Source of the DNA: Warburgia ugandensis
Taxonomy: Eukaryota > Streptophyta > Magnoliopsida > Canellales > Canellaceae
Length of the DNA: 64,000 bases
NCBI GenBank assembly: GCA_035236585.1
Contig: CP141139.1
Coordinates: 23,762,990-23,826,989 of the forward strand
Direction: 5' to 3'
Shown: positions 12,286-24,281 of the stretch, piece by piece
Numbering within the stretch: the first letter of the stretch is position 1
Layout: each line of letters begins with the position of its first letter
The notes under the pieces: model-generated
Database searches by the model: none
Told to the model about the DNA's origin: nothing
The model's input: the letters and a program-made list of their open reading frames with translations, nothing else
Position numbers and translations under genes: made by a program

Positions 12286-12937
12286 GGGGAGGCTAGGGAA
12301 TTTCATGGTGAATGTTGTGAATTTTTTTTGGGAATTTTTTTTTTTTTGAGGTATTTGCAAGCATTTTCGGTGTTTTTCATTATTATATGCAATTATAATG
12401 TTTTATTTCTTTTTATATTAAATTGTCTTTGGATTCCCACTGCCACCTCCTTCTCCTCTAGCAGGTGGTAGTGGTTTGACTAATGATTGCACATTTTTCT
12501 GGCCATTGGATTCCTTTGGGGGTCCCTTGTGAGCCCTACGGATGTGTGAAAAGGCCATTTTGCCCTTTTATGGAAAAATCTATTTTATTCTCTAGAACTT
12601 GGAATTAGGCATACTTAGTGGCGTTGGATTTATATTTCTAAGTACATTCTAATTTTGACATCTTAGGTCTCGTTTATTAGCAAAATTACCATTTTATCCT
12701 TTTTATTTTTAAAAAATGAAGAAAAATAAAAAAATTCATCCGAACTTAGAATTTGTCATGCTTACAGTCATTCTGAAGGGTTCGTCGAATATGTTTTCAA
12801 TTATACTAGTCTTATACCTTGATTCAACTTCTATGAGAAGTGCATTTTTAGTAACCCTAATATTCTAGCCTAAATTTTCTTGAAATTTTCAATTTCATTA
12901 TTTATTCAATCTCCTTACAAAATTTAGGGGTGTTACA

Positions 12938-12965
12938 ATCTACCCTCCTTACAAAAATTTTGTCC
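12938..12965 (-). other. Element F polypurine tract and pre-LTR motif
   Basis: On the minus strand the sequence reads ttttggggacaaaa then gtaaggagggtagat, immediately before TGTAACACCC. This is the same layout as in G (5369) and I (59811). Confidence 0.75.
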
Positions 12966-13451
12966 CCAAAATTTTCATATCAACTCACTTATGAGTTTTC
13001 ACAGCTCTTTCATATCTTTACTCATGTGGCCTTGCCACTTAAGGAAATCCTATTTCCTTTCATTCATTTCTCATACTACCTTCTCCTCAAATGCATAAAT
13101 CATATAGTTGATTCCAATTAAAATTGCTCACACATGACTAACCCTGCTTATGCACTACTAACTTAAGCTGATTCTTACTAGTCTTTCCAAGAGGATTAAT
13201 AACTCTTAACTGAGCTATTATTTTGTCTCAAAACTTTCTATTTCCCTTAATTGGTAAACTAAATTTCTACTCATCATTTTCACCAATCTTTCCATACTTC
13301 ACATTTTTCCATTCTAACTTCTATTGCTCATCCTCATTCCTTTTAACATATATAGTTTGGACATAGCTTTCTTAATATGTATATTCCTTAGACTATCTAT
13401 CAAAATGACATATTGATTGGATTCTATAATTTCAACTATTTTCCTTTGTAA

Positions 13452-13456
13452 CAATC
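13452..13456. repeat. Target-site duplication of composite D, left copy (CAATC)
   Basis: CAATC immediately precedes the LTR start TGTGACGACCC at 13457. An identical CAATC follows the LTR end TTACA at 23963. Confidence 0.9.
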
Positions 13457-15607
13457 TGTGACGACCCAGGTTTTTCCATGCATTTTTAAATGCAATATCT
13501 AATTCCTAAGGTGGGATGCATCCTTATTTGAAAGCCATTTTTATAAAAACAATGCAATGTAGCAGAAAATCTTTAATTTTACACTCATTTTGAAAACCCC
13601 AAGTGTCATTTGTTTACACAACAATCAAAGTAGTTTTTTGAAAAACTTCACAAATCATAAATGTTTTTCTCAGGTCTATCCAGTCACAGCTCATAGCCCA
13701 ACTATAAATAAATACAAATACATGTCCAAAGGGTAGGGTGTTTACTTACTGTCTCTTTTCGATTTACTTGCTCATAGCACTAACATTTCCTAAGGCATCT
13801 TCTACTCGTGAATGGAGCTATCCTAAAAAATGTTATATATTTGGGTGAGTATATACTATACTCAATAGGAGTCTATCACTACTAGGTTTACAATGCATGC
13901 TACGTTTAAAATCATATGCTCTTTGAAACATGTCCATGTTTGAACAATCATGTTCAATAGCGATATTAAAAACCATTGTCAAATTGGAATACTAACGACT
14001 TAAAGAATCGCATAATCCAAGTCAAAAGTATCATATATATATATATATATTATAAACATAATGATATGCATAAGATACTCAGCTGAATCCAACTCGTGGA
14101 TATATGGTATGGTATGGTCGACCAACCTCATGTCATGCCATATGCAATATAAGCAAGTCCATGAAAACATAGGGCCCACTATGCCCATGACCTCGCCGCC
14201 ATGTGATCCCCGAGTACCTGAGGACACTCGGTCATAGCTTCAACGGGGCATATGACACATTGACCCAGTGCCGTGACACCAGTGGTAGTCCCCTGTACCA
14301 CATGCAGTCGACATAGGGACACGCCCTTTTTGGGCGTGGTACCCATTCCACCTAATAGTAGTAGAGGCTGGGAGGCCACCCCAGACCTCTCGGCATAGTG
14401 CCCACGAGCTTACTAGCCCAAATCATATATGATCAAATAAGCAAAAACCTCTTTTTCAAAACCTATCCTCTTTGGGTCCCTCACAACTGCCTACCCAGCG
14501 TCTTTTGGGCACTCCAGCATCTTTTGGTAACCCTCAAGGACATGCAATTTTTCAAGAACTCAATGCTCACAAATCATGCAATATATGCAATTGTTTGCAA
14601 AACATGTCTATGCATAATGTATTTGTCATATGCATGCTGAATTCGTTTATAAGATTAAGTCATGCTGAATTCGTTTATAAGATTAAGTCATGCTAAACAA
14701 GTCATATAACTTAAACTTAAAACATGCATTCTCAAAACAATCATGGGTTCTTTTAAAACGTCTAGTAGCGATAAAGCACATACCCCGAAGTCTACTGGAG
14801 TCGCGTCCTTCATCGCTCAACCTGACCCTGGGTCTCATTTATAAACTCCTGGATATGAATGGATAATAAGGAGTCCTTATCAATTTTGATCTATTTAGAA
14901 ATTAGAACACTAGATCTGGCCTGGATCTAACCTGGGGGAGTGGAAGGGAAGAGGAGGGGGACCTTGGGCAATGTCTGGCTGATGGGTCGGCAGACCCATC
15001 GAGTCTGGGTTTTACTTCGTGCTTCCTAGCCGGAAAATACTCAGATCCGGCGTGGATATGGACAAGGAAGACGGGAAAATAGAGGGGGCTCATGAGGGGC
15101 TTACCTGGGCAGGTCTGGAGCGATGCCCATTGCCAGAGGTGGGGTTTCTTCACGCTAAAACCCAAGCTGCCAGAATCATCCCTTGAACCGTCAGAGAAAG
15201 TGGAGGATAAAGGGACGGCTGAGGAGGAGGGAAAAGGGCTTTTTATAGTCTTGCTATGGCAGTGGCAGAAACCTCTCGAAATAGGGTTTCTGGAGAAGTC
15301 TAGAGGAAGATGAAGACGGGGTGCCGTTATCAAAATGGCCCCCAGCGTTTTCTGTCTTTTTCGTTTTTAATTTAAATTATAGAAATGCCCTTAATCTTTA
15401 AATGGTCGTAACTTCTTCATACAAACTCCGTTTTCAGTGTTCTTTGAGGCGTTGGATTCCATTTTTCGAGTAAAATCTAATGGTACCAAGTTTCCTAACA
15501 AATTTATTTGTTTAAGATTTTAAATAAAGTAAAATATTTAACACAATTTATTTCTGATAAAATGTCCAATTTTTGTTAAAAATAGCATAAATTGCTCGGG
15601 CATTACA
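13457..15607 (-). repeat. D family LTR1 (3' LTR of composite D)
   Basis: Edges are TGTGACGACCC at 13457 and GGGCATTACA at 15607. The right side abuts a polypurine tract (15608-15621), marking it as a 3' LTR on the minus strand. It has a TATA-like CTATAAAAAG on the minus strand at about 15238-15247, and a doubled word of about 28 bp, catgctgaattcgtttataag, at 14632-14695. The 143-codon frame at 14902-15333 overlaps this promoter region and is judged a chance frame. Confidence 0.88.
15238..15247 (-). promoter_or_regulatory. TATA-like promoter site in D LTR1
   Basis: Minus-strand CTATAAAAAG, at the same relative place in LTR3 (23563-23570, weaker), LTR2 (20345-20352, CTATAAAT), solo LTR S (32317-32326) and E 3' LTR (52933-52940, CTATAAAA). 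Recurrence at one position in five LTRs of the family supports a promoter role. No transcript evidence is available. Confidence 0.55.
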
Positions 15608-15640
15608 TTATTACCCCCTTAAATGAATTTTGTCCTCGAA
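15608..15640 (-). other. Composite D polypurine tract and pre-LTR motif
   Basis: On the minus strand this reads atttcgaggacaaaatt then taagggggtaataa, directly before TGTAATGCCC. The same motif is found in E at 52512-52549. Confidence 0.8.
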
Positions 15641-18600
15641 ATTCCATAAATTATCATCTTCAAGGTATTTTGTCTCTTAGATAACTTCTTAGTGAATGCA
15701 TTCTCCCCTTAGGAATCAACTCTAGGCTCAACCTCAACTTATCATTTTTATTGTTCCTTCTACAAGGTCTTACCTATAAGAGCCGCTTTCGCTGCATACT
15801 CTAATGCATACTCTCATATGTGCCAGTTTAACAATATAGGTTTCTAGCGGTAATTCTTCTATCTCAAAATCCTTAGATGCCTATACTTTTCTCATCATGT
15901 ATAGGATAGTCTCATCGTAGGATCATGCTTCTTTATTCATGTATAAATTACTCCATACTTCTTTCAAGATCATATTATCTTATTTCTCATAGTCCTTTTT
16001 GAATATCATAGGATGAGCCCTTTTTCTTCTTTGTCTTTCTTCTAGTGATCTCTTCATCATCCACATCTCCTTTTAATGGTTGGTTGTATGTCATTAGTAA
16101 GAGTCCAAAAAATTACCTTCTTTCTATTATGTCTAACTTTGCTTCTTATCTTTTATATTTGTCCCCAAGATACTTCAATAACTGACATGGTATCATGTGC
16201 TCTACAACCAAACCCTTGATTAACTTTGAATTTCAACTGTCTATCATTTTCCATATGTGACTTGATTCCACGACCAAAATTACATTCAAAATAAACTCAT
16301 GAAAGCCAATTAGTAGCTTCTTCCATGGAGGACCTTATCATATACTGAAAGTAAAATGTCCTAACTCCATATCTAGTTTCATAATTATTGAATTCATTAA
16401 ACGCTTTTCTCATGTCAAATGTTAATGGTCGATTCTTCATTATGGGTCAAATGTTCTCGTCTAGAGGCCTTATCTTACTATTCACATCAATTTGTCATTA
16501 GGATTTCCAATAATGTTCCCATTTATGCAAAGCAAAAACTCTCTTATTCATAACCGAGTACCCTTACTAGGTCATGGTTGAATCCTTTGTCATCATCCTC
16601 TTTGTCCTTTCTTTGCTTGATTGCTTTCTTCGTAATCTTTCAGTCCACAAGTTCTATACTCAATCTAGTAGGGTTAGTCCTTAAGAAATTCTTTCAATCA
16701 ATTTTTTGTACTTGGTATATACACATAACAACTAACTATTTGTCTAAAGGCAACGTAACATTAATTCTTCACCTTATAGTGTGCTAGCCATCTCACCTTT
16801 TCTCCTTTCATTCCCCATGCCAATATATTGTTTAATCTTTTATCAAGGCTTTATCGTCAACCATGCAGTCTGTATTGTCAGGAGGTATACTCATAAGTAG
16901 TGATTTTCTCAATCCCTCAAATTTTATCCTTCAAGTGCCTCCTCATACTTAGCTTATACTAGCAGTTCTCATTCAATAGCTACTACATCAAGTTATGCTG
17001 AAGTTGTTAAATCATCAAATTTGAAAAAACACTTAGGTAAGCATGGTACATATTTGTAGACACATAGAAAGACTTTATTTGATTACCTATTGGTCTCTTC
17101 CCAGATATATCTTTGTCATAAACTCAAGGGGCTCTTAAGTGATCAGTACTTATCTACCTTTCTTTTCAATCCAAGTCAGCAACATCTTTTAGACCCACAA
17201 TGATTTCTATGGTTTGTCATGGTATCTATTTAGGTTTGGAAGAATTTGTCTCACTGGTGGAGATTGCTCCTTATTTTTGCTTCTGTCTCAGTTGTTACTA
17301 TATTTATTGTACTTGTAGCTCTTCCATGAAGTAGTTTAATTAACTAACCTCAGACTCTCAAATATCTTAGTCTAACAAATAACTTCTTTCAGGGAAAACT
17401 CATGTCTAAATACTTATAATATTTCTCTGAGTATATAACTTTGACTACTAATTCATAGATACTAACATACTTGATTAATTAGGGTGGGATACCTTTATTT
17501 AGTCAACAGTACTCTAAAGGTAATGACTAAATAATGGACAAATCACTGTCCCAGCTTAATTCCTTTTTCAATATACTTTATTAGCAAGGTGGGATATCAC
17601 CAAATTTTCCTTTTTATGGACTATATCTATTGGTGCTCCCCATAAGCTAATGGATAAGAATCTAATTGTAATAATTGATATCAAACCATTTGTAAAATTT
17701 AATTTCTAGTTGGTCACCATTCTACTTTGAAAATTTTTTTGTCACATAATCTCCTGAAATTCGATACTCTACTCAAAGTCTTAAACCCCATATGCTTTCT
17801 CTCTTTTATACTCTTTTACAATAAGATCACCAACTCATCTATCATCATTCCTTCGACGTTGATTGGTTTATCTTCCCACTTGATTCAAGATGAAAGATTT
17901 CTATGGATCTATTCTTTCCTTAATAAAGTCATGACCTTTTTCTTTTGAATATTCAATATTCATTGAATACTGGTAGTTACATCTCTATCTCTTTCTTTCT
18001 TTTCTTCAAAATCCTTATTTTTGTCTACCTAGATCAATGTCTTCATGAGCTTTGTTGTATATAATCGATATTGCATCTACTCCTTTACTTAACAGATATG
18101 ATAAATTGAATGCTTCTAAGAAATTCTAAACTATCTTAAGATCATTGAAATCCTCAATTGCCTATAGCCTCACAAAAAATCATAAAATGTCTTAATAATG
18201 GCATTGACGTTTTGATCACGCTATATTTTTCTTACAAGTTCATGTTCGGATCAATCTATTATTATCCTTAGTATTATCATCAAAATCTTTTGATAACTCG
18301 GTGAATTCATTTCCCTATTATATTCGTGTTATGTTTCTCTTAATCACATAATATGTCACTTGTATACATCTTCTGATTTGCTCCATAATACTCAGGTAGT
18401 TATTAGTCGATAGCACTTCACTCTTCATAAGACTCCAATTAAGGTATCCAAATTTGAGCTAAGTCCTTCAGGATCCATACCTTTGTGACCTAGTACGAGT
18501 CACAGTTATCTCCTAATATCATCTTGCATCTCATCCCTCTTAAATTATCATCAAAATCTTTTCAAAGTCTGTCTTTTACATTCCCTATCATACTCATATC

Positions 18601-19029
18601 ATATCCTTGTGATGGTGTACTCATATTTTGATATTCTTTATGATGGTAAAATAGCCATCTAGGTTCTTCGATGTTCTTATCTTTGGTGAGATTGATCTAT
18701 TACAGGCCAGAATTATCTACTAACATGTTCACCAACATCTTTCTTCATTATTCTCATCATAATATGATCCATATATGAGTTTTCATATTTGCACCACTGC
18801 ACAATAATCCTTATTGATAAGATTTAAGCCATCCAATGTCTAAGTATTTGTTAGACTCATCTCCTTTTTCACTTATTTGTTTATGGTGAAATGCCTTGAG
18901 CATTAATATTGTAATCCTCAAATAGAAGTAGTCATCTCTACTACTTCTATTTATACTACTTCTTCTTGATTTTCTCTATTGTCTATGACCCTTGGACATG
19001 CTAGACTGGTTGTGAAAGGATAAAACTTG

Positions 19030-19044
19030 AGCTCTGATACCAAC
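19030..19044 (-). other. Primer-binding site next to LTR2 (initiator-Met tRNA type)
   Basis: The minus strand reads gttggtatcagagct directly after the LTR end CGTCACA. It matches the standard plant site TGGTATCAGAGC. Equivalent sites are at 21193-21206 (LTR3) and 49026-49040 (E). Confidence 0.85.
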
Positions 19045-20764
19045 TGTGACGACCCGGGTTTTCCCATGCATTTTTAAATGCAAGATCTAAATTTCTAAGG
19101 CGGGATGCATCCCTATTTGAAAACCATTTTATAAAAACCATAGACATGTTTTGCAAACAATTGCATATATTGCATGATTTGTGAGCATTGAGCTCTTGAA
19201 AAATTGCATGTCCTTGAGGGTTACCAAAAGACACTGGAGTGCCTAAAAGACGCCGGGTAGGCAGTTGTGAGGGTCAGGCAGTTGTGAGGGACCCGAAGAG
19301 GACAGCTTTTGAAAAAGTGGTTTTCACTTGTTTGATCTTATATGATTTGGGCTAATAAGCTCATGGGCGCTATGCTTCAACTGCATGTGGTATAGGGGAC
19401 TACCACTGGTGTCATGACACTGGGTCAAAGTGTCATATGTCCCGTGGAGGCATATGACCCCGTGTCCCTAGGTACCCGGGGACCACACGGCAGCGAGGTC
19501 GTGGGCATAGTTGGGCCCAGGATTTACTTGCATTGCATATGGCAGACTTGAGGTTGGTCGACCATACCATATATCCATGAGTTGGATTCAATGGAGCATC
19601 TTATGCATATCATTATGATTATGATATATATGTATATGACACTTTCGACTTGGATTATGCTATTCCTCAAGTCATCAGTATTCCAATTTGACAATGGTTT
19701 TAAATATCGATATTGAACATGATTGTTCGAACATGCACATGTTTTAAAGAGCATATGATTTTAAACATAGCATGCATTGTAAAACTAGTAGTGATAGACT
19801 CCTACTGAGTATGGTATATAATCACCCTATCCTTAACATTTTTCAAGATAGTTCCATCCACGAGTAGAGGACACCTATGTTGGTGCTACTAGCAAGAAAA
19901 ATGAAAAGGAGACAATTATACTCATAAGTAAACACTCTCTGCCCTTTGGACATGTATTTAATTACAGTTAGGTTGTGAGCTGTGACTAGAAAACCTGCTG
20001 GAAACAGTAGATCCAGCATGGATCTAGCTTAAAAGGGAGAAGAACCCAAGAGGGAGGGAAGGACTACTTACCTGGGAAGCCATGGAGCACCTAACGCCGG
20101 TGGTGGAACCCCATTCTGGTTCTGAAACTTTAGGCCATTGGGAAACTCGATTAAGGAAAAACCCCAATGCCAGACTGGAAAAGAGAAGAGGGGAATTGGG
20201 GAGACGGGAATGGCTGGCCTGACTCGGGCTTGGCCGTTGCCAAAAAACACAAGGAGTTGGGTTGAGACGAGTTTCCAATTTTTTCCAAAACCCCAGTCCC
20301 AAAATAGCTAGAAAAATCATGTTTTGGAGAGGGGGGAGATGGGGTATTTATAGAGGGAAGAAGGCAGTGCCCCTCAATGGCGGTGCCGCCATTTCCCCTG
20401 TGTTTTCTAGAAAAATCATGAAAGGAGGGTTTCTGGAGGAAGCTAGAGGTGGAAGGCAACAGGGGGTGCCTTTATCAAAATGGTACCCTACATTTTTCGT
20501 TCTTTTTCGTTTTCTATTTAAATTACAGAACTGCCCTTGATCTTTAAACGGACGTAACTTCTTCCTACGAACTCCATTTTCGGCGTTCTTTGAGGCGTTA
20601 GATTCCATTTTTCGAGTAGAATCTAAGTAGAATCTAATGGTACCAAGTTTCCTTACAAATTCCTTCGTTTACTATTTTAAATAAAGTAAAACATTTAACA
20701 CAGTTTATTTCCCATAAAATGTCCAATTTTTGTTAAAAATAGCGTAAATTGCTTGGGCATTACA
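19045..20764 (-). repeat. D family LTR2 (middle LTR, internally rearranged)
   Basis: Edges are TGTGACGACCC at 19045 and GGGCATTACA at 20764. It is shorter than the other family LTRs and carries a central segment (19139-19988) in the opposite orientation to LTR1, LTR3, S and E. The left side abuts a primer-binding site. The right side abuts an internal fragment rather than a polypurine tract. Confidence 0.82.
19139..19988 (+). repeat. Inverted central segment within LTR2
   Basis: Starting at catagacatgttttgcaaac, this stretch is the reverse complement of LTR1 14612 back to about 13682, ending ggttgtgagctgtgacta. The sequence on both sides is in normal orientation. Internal landmarks confirm the flip: the gtggtcgaccatacc block and the tagtagtgatagactcct block both appear reversed and in reversed order. 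Confidence 0.85.
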
Positions 20765-21206
20765 TACTCATATCATATCCTTGTGATAATGTACTCATAT
20801 TTTGATATTCTTTATGATGGTAAGATAGCCATCTAGGTTCTTCGATGTTCTTATCTTTGGTGAGATTGATCTATTACAGGTCAAAATTATCTACTAACAC
20901 GTTCACCAACATCTTCCTTCATTATTCTCATCATAATCAAATTTATATATGAGTTTCCCTATTTGCACCACTGCACAACAATCCTTATTGATAAGATTTA
21001 AACCATCCAATATCTATGTATTTGCCAGGCCCATCTCCTTTTTCACCTATTTGTTTATAGTGAAATGCCTTGAGCATTAATATTGTAATCCTCAAATAGA
21101 AGTAGTCATCTCTACTACTACTTCTTCTTGATTTTCTCTATTGTCTATGACCCTTGGACATGCTGGACTGGTTGTGAAAGGATAAAACCTGGGCTCTGAT
21201 ACCAAC
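20765..21206 (-). mobile_element. Second copy of the primer-site-proximal D internal region
   Basis: 442 bp matching 18591-19044, including the tactcatatcatatcc start and a primer-binding site beside LTR3. It lies between LTR2 and LTR3 and shows that the composite derives from two copies of the element. Confidence 0.85.
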
Positions 21207-23963
21207 TGTGACGACCTGGGTTTTCCCATGCATTTTTAAATGCAATATCTAATTCCTAAGGCATGATGCATCCCTATTTGAAAACCATTTTTATAAAAGC
21301 AATGCAATGTAGCAGAAAATCTTTAGTTTTACACTCATTTTGAAAACCTCGAGTATCATTTGTTTTCACAACAACCAAAGTAGTTTTTTGAAAAACTTCA
21401 CAAATCATAAATGCTTTTCCCAGGTCTATCTAGTCATAGCTCATAGCCCAACTGTAAATAAATACAAATACATGTCCAAAGGGTAAGGTGTTTACTTATA
21501 AGTGTGATTGTCTCTTTTTGATTTACTTGCTCGTAGCACTAACATTTCCTAAGGTGTCTTCTACTTGTGAATGGAGCTGTCCTGAAAAATGTTATATATT
21601 TGGGTGAGTATATACTATACTCGGTAGGAGTCTATCACTACTACTTTTACAATGCATACTAGGTTTAAAATCATATGCTCTTTGAAATATAAGCATGTTT
21701 GAACAATCATGTTCAATATCGATATTAAAAACCATTGTCGAATTGGAATACTGACGACTTAAAGAATCACATAATCCAAGTTGAAAGTATCATATATATA
21801 TCATAAACATAATGATATGCATAAGATGCTCAGCTGAATCCAACTCATGGATATATGGTATGGTATGGTCGACCAACCTCATGTCATGCCATATGCAATG
21901 CAAGTAAGTCCATGAAAACATAGGGCCCACTAGGTCCATGACCTCACCGCCGTGTGGTCCCCGGTAACCTGATGACACTCAGTCATAGCCTCCATGGGGC
22001 ATATGACACATCAACCCAGTGCCGTGACACCAGTGGTAGCCCCCTGTACCACATGCAGTCGATGTAGGGACATGCCCTTTTTGGGCATGGTACCCATTCT
22101 ACCTAATAGTGGTAGAGGCTGGGAGGCCACCCCAGACCTCTCAGCATAGCGCCCATGAGCTTACTAGCCTAAATCATATACAATCAAACAAGCAAAAACC
22201 TCTTTTTCAAAACCTATCCTCTTTGGTTCCCTCACAACTGCCTGGCCCTCATAACTGCCTACCTAGCATCTTTTAGGCATTCCAGCGTCTTTTGGTAACC
22301 CTCATGGACATGCAATTTTTCAAGAACTCAATGCTCACAAATCATGCAATATATGCAATTGTTTGCAAAACATGTCTATGCATAATGTATTTGTCACATG
22401 CATGCTGAATTCATTTATAAGATTAAATCATGCTGAATTCATTTATAAGATTAAGTCATGCTAAACAAGTCATATAACTTAAACCTAAAACATGCATTCT
22501 CAAAACAATCATGGGTTCTTTTAAAAAGTCTAGTAGCGATAGAGCACCTACCTCGAAGTCTCCTGGAGTCACGTCCTTCATCACTCAACCCGACCCTGGG
22601 TCTCATTTATAAACTCCTCGATATGAATGGATAACAAGGAGTCCTTATCAATTTCGATCTATTTAGAAATTAGATCGCTAAATCTGCCCTTTAGGGTCCA
22701 TGGGTCCTTGCCTAATTCATTGTTAGGCTACATCCTATGATATGCATCTACTTTTCAATGGTTAGACTCTATAAATGGTCCAATCATCCTAATTTTATAG
22801 TCTTATTAGGTCTGCACATCACGGTTTCCAAGACGTGTGTGCACCCTGGTCGAACCAGGGCCCATGCATGCACGCCGTGCGCACCCAAAGGTCGTGCCAA
22901 GGACAGCGTTTGGACGCTCACATGCATGCCTAAGCGATGCACTATGATGTGTGTCCTAGATGGCATTGCGCGAACGCGCCTTTGGCGTAGGCGAAATGCT
23001 CCTTGGCTCCCGGGCCAGCCATGCATCCCGGTTGAACCAGGACTGCGCCTGGGACGTACCGAGGCCACGCCCATACATAATCGCGCGCGCCCGTGCACAA
23101 TTGTGTGCCTGAGGTCCGTCCGTGGGGCTCAGTCGGTTGTGCATCATGCACCATGCATCACGCATTCACACCTAGGATCGTCTCCTTTGTTGGTCCAATC
23201 CTGGGTCCTGCGATTTCCAGCTGGAAAATGCTAGATCCGGCCTAAATCTGACCTGGGGGAGTGGAAGGGAAGAGGAGGGGGACCCTAGGCGATGTCTGGC
23301 TCGATGGGTCAGCAGACCCATCGAGTCTGGGTTTTATTTCGTGCTTCCTAGCCGAAAAAGACTCAAATCCGGCGTGGATCTAGATAGGGAGGAAGGGAAA
23401 ATAGAGGGGGATCGTGAGGGGCTTACTTGGGTAGGTTTGGATCGGTGCCCATTGCTGGAGGTGGGGTTTCTTCACGCTGAAACCCTAGCTACCGAAATCA
23501 TCCCTTAAACTGTCGGAGAAAGTGGAGGATAAAGGGACGGCTGAGGAGGAGGGAAAAGGGCTTCTTATAGCCTTGCTATGGTGGTGCTACCAATGGCGGT
23601 GCCGCCATTGGCAGTGGAAGAAAGCTCTGGAAACAGGGTTTCTGGAGACGTCTAGAGGAAGAAGAAGATGGGGTGCCGTTATCAAAATGGCCCCAGGCGT
23701 TTTCTGTCTTTTTCGTTTTTAATTTAAATTACAAAAATGCCCCTAATCTTTAAACGGCCGCCGTAACTTCTTCATACGAACTCCGTTTTAGGCGTTCTTT
23801 GAGGCGTTGGATTCCATTTTTTGAGTAAAATCTAATGGTACCAAGTTTTATTACAAATTCCTTTGTTTAATATTTTAAATAAAGTAAAAAAATTTAACAT
23901 AGTTTATTTCCCATAGAATGTCCAATTTATGTTAAAAATAGCGTAAATTGCTCGACCATTACA
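21207..23963 (-). repeat. D family LTR3 (5' LTR of composite D)
   Basis: Edges are TGTGACGACCT at 21207 and ACCATTACA at 23963, followed by CAATC. At 2757 bp it is one of the fullest family LTRs in the window. It contains the GC-rich island (22810-23215) and a doubled word of about 28 bp at 22401-22458. The 165-codon plus frame at 22737-23234 lies in the island and is treated as chance. Confidence 0.88.
22810..23215. repeat. GC-rich island with period of about 182 bp in LTR3
   Basis: CpG-rich block in an AT-rich LTR. A landmark word gcaccctgg(t)cgaaccagg at 22841 recurs as gcatcccggttgaaccagg at 23023, 182 bp later. Islands in S (31576 and 31757) and E (53431 and 53614) show the same spacing. 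LTR1 and LTR2 do not have it. Confidence 0.75.
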
Positions 23964-23968
23964 CAATC
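23964..23968. repeat. Target-site duplication of composite D, right copy (CAATC)
   Basis: Identical to 13452-13456. It follows the final TTACA of LTR3. Confidence 0.9.
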
Positions 23969-24281
23969 TTCCAATATTTGGAAGTAATTTTATCTTTCCT
24001 TGTCCTTCCATTATTTGGAAGTGATTACTTCATTTCTACTCTAAAATTCATATTTCTTTACTATTTCCTTCTAATTGACCATTTCTTTTCAAATTCTGTT
24101 TTTGAAGAATAGTTTCCTTGTAATGATTCTTTCCTCATTATCATCCTATCCATTATTTTTGTAACACCCTTTGTGTGCCATTTTATTATAATACTTAACT
24201 TTCTACATTTCTCCTTCCAAGATTATATCATTTAAATCTTCCTATATATTCCTTATCCTCTCTTGTTATCTCTTTCCCTTT

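Larger units (their letters stand above)
8331..12937 (-). repeat. Element F 3' LTR (about 4.6 kb)
   Basis: The left edge is TGTGACGACCCT and the right edge is GGGTGTTACA (on the minus strand, TGTAACACCC). It is adjacent to the polypurine tract at 12938. It aligns collinearly with 26681-33348 apart from solo LTR S, and its first kilobase on the minus strand is related to the LTR of element I at 59826. It holds a GGATCA-rich minisatellite, a GA-rich tract and a G+C-rich patch at 11465-11720. Confidence 0.85.
12938..13456 (-). mobile_element. Element F internal region, 3' part (non-coding)
   Basis: About 0.5 kb of AT-rich sequence, pyrimidine-rich on the plus strand, between the F polypurine tract and the D insertion. 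No protein-domain similarity is visible. It continues beyond D at 23964. Confidence 0.65.
15608..19044 (-). mobile_element. Composite D internal region (no recognisable pol)
   Basis: 3.4 kb between primer site and polypurine tract, collinear in reverse complement with the E internal region (49026-52549, 3.5 kb). No frame longer than about 75 codons occurs and no reverse transcriptase, RNase H, integrase or protease landmark is visible. A decayed gag-like part is possible near the middle but is not supported by a clear motif. Similar length in two independent copies suggests the family moved in this form, using enzymes supplied by another element. Confidence 0.7.
13457..23963 (-). mobile_element. 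Composite D: three-LTR retrotransposon insertion in F
   Basis: On the minus strand the order is LTR3 (21207-23963), a short internal piece (20765-21206), LTR2 (19045-20764), a full internal region (15608-19044), LTR1 (13457-15607). The outermost edges share a 5-bp target duplication, CAATC, so the outer pair entered as one insertion. Both the short and the full internal pieces start at a primer-binding site next to an LTR. The simplest reading is that a family member inserted into another copy in the same orientation and like LTRs then recombined. All three LTRs belong to the family of S and E. No pol domain is seen. It is broken. Confidence 0.85.

Noticed and set aside
14902-15333. 143-codon minus-strand frame as a host gene
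   Set aside because: It covers the promoter/leader part of LTR1. The same region in other family LTRs holds different frames; no domain is recognised.
19031-19044. Nuclear tRNA gene fragment at primer-binding sites
   Set aside because: Only the short tRNA 3'-end complement is present, adjacent to LTR edges, as normal for retrotransposons.
22737-23234. 165-codon plus-strand frame, the longest in the window
   Set aside because: It lies in the GC-rich island of LTR3, overlaps several opposite-strand frames, has no domain features, and related islands in S and E do not keep the same frame.
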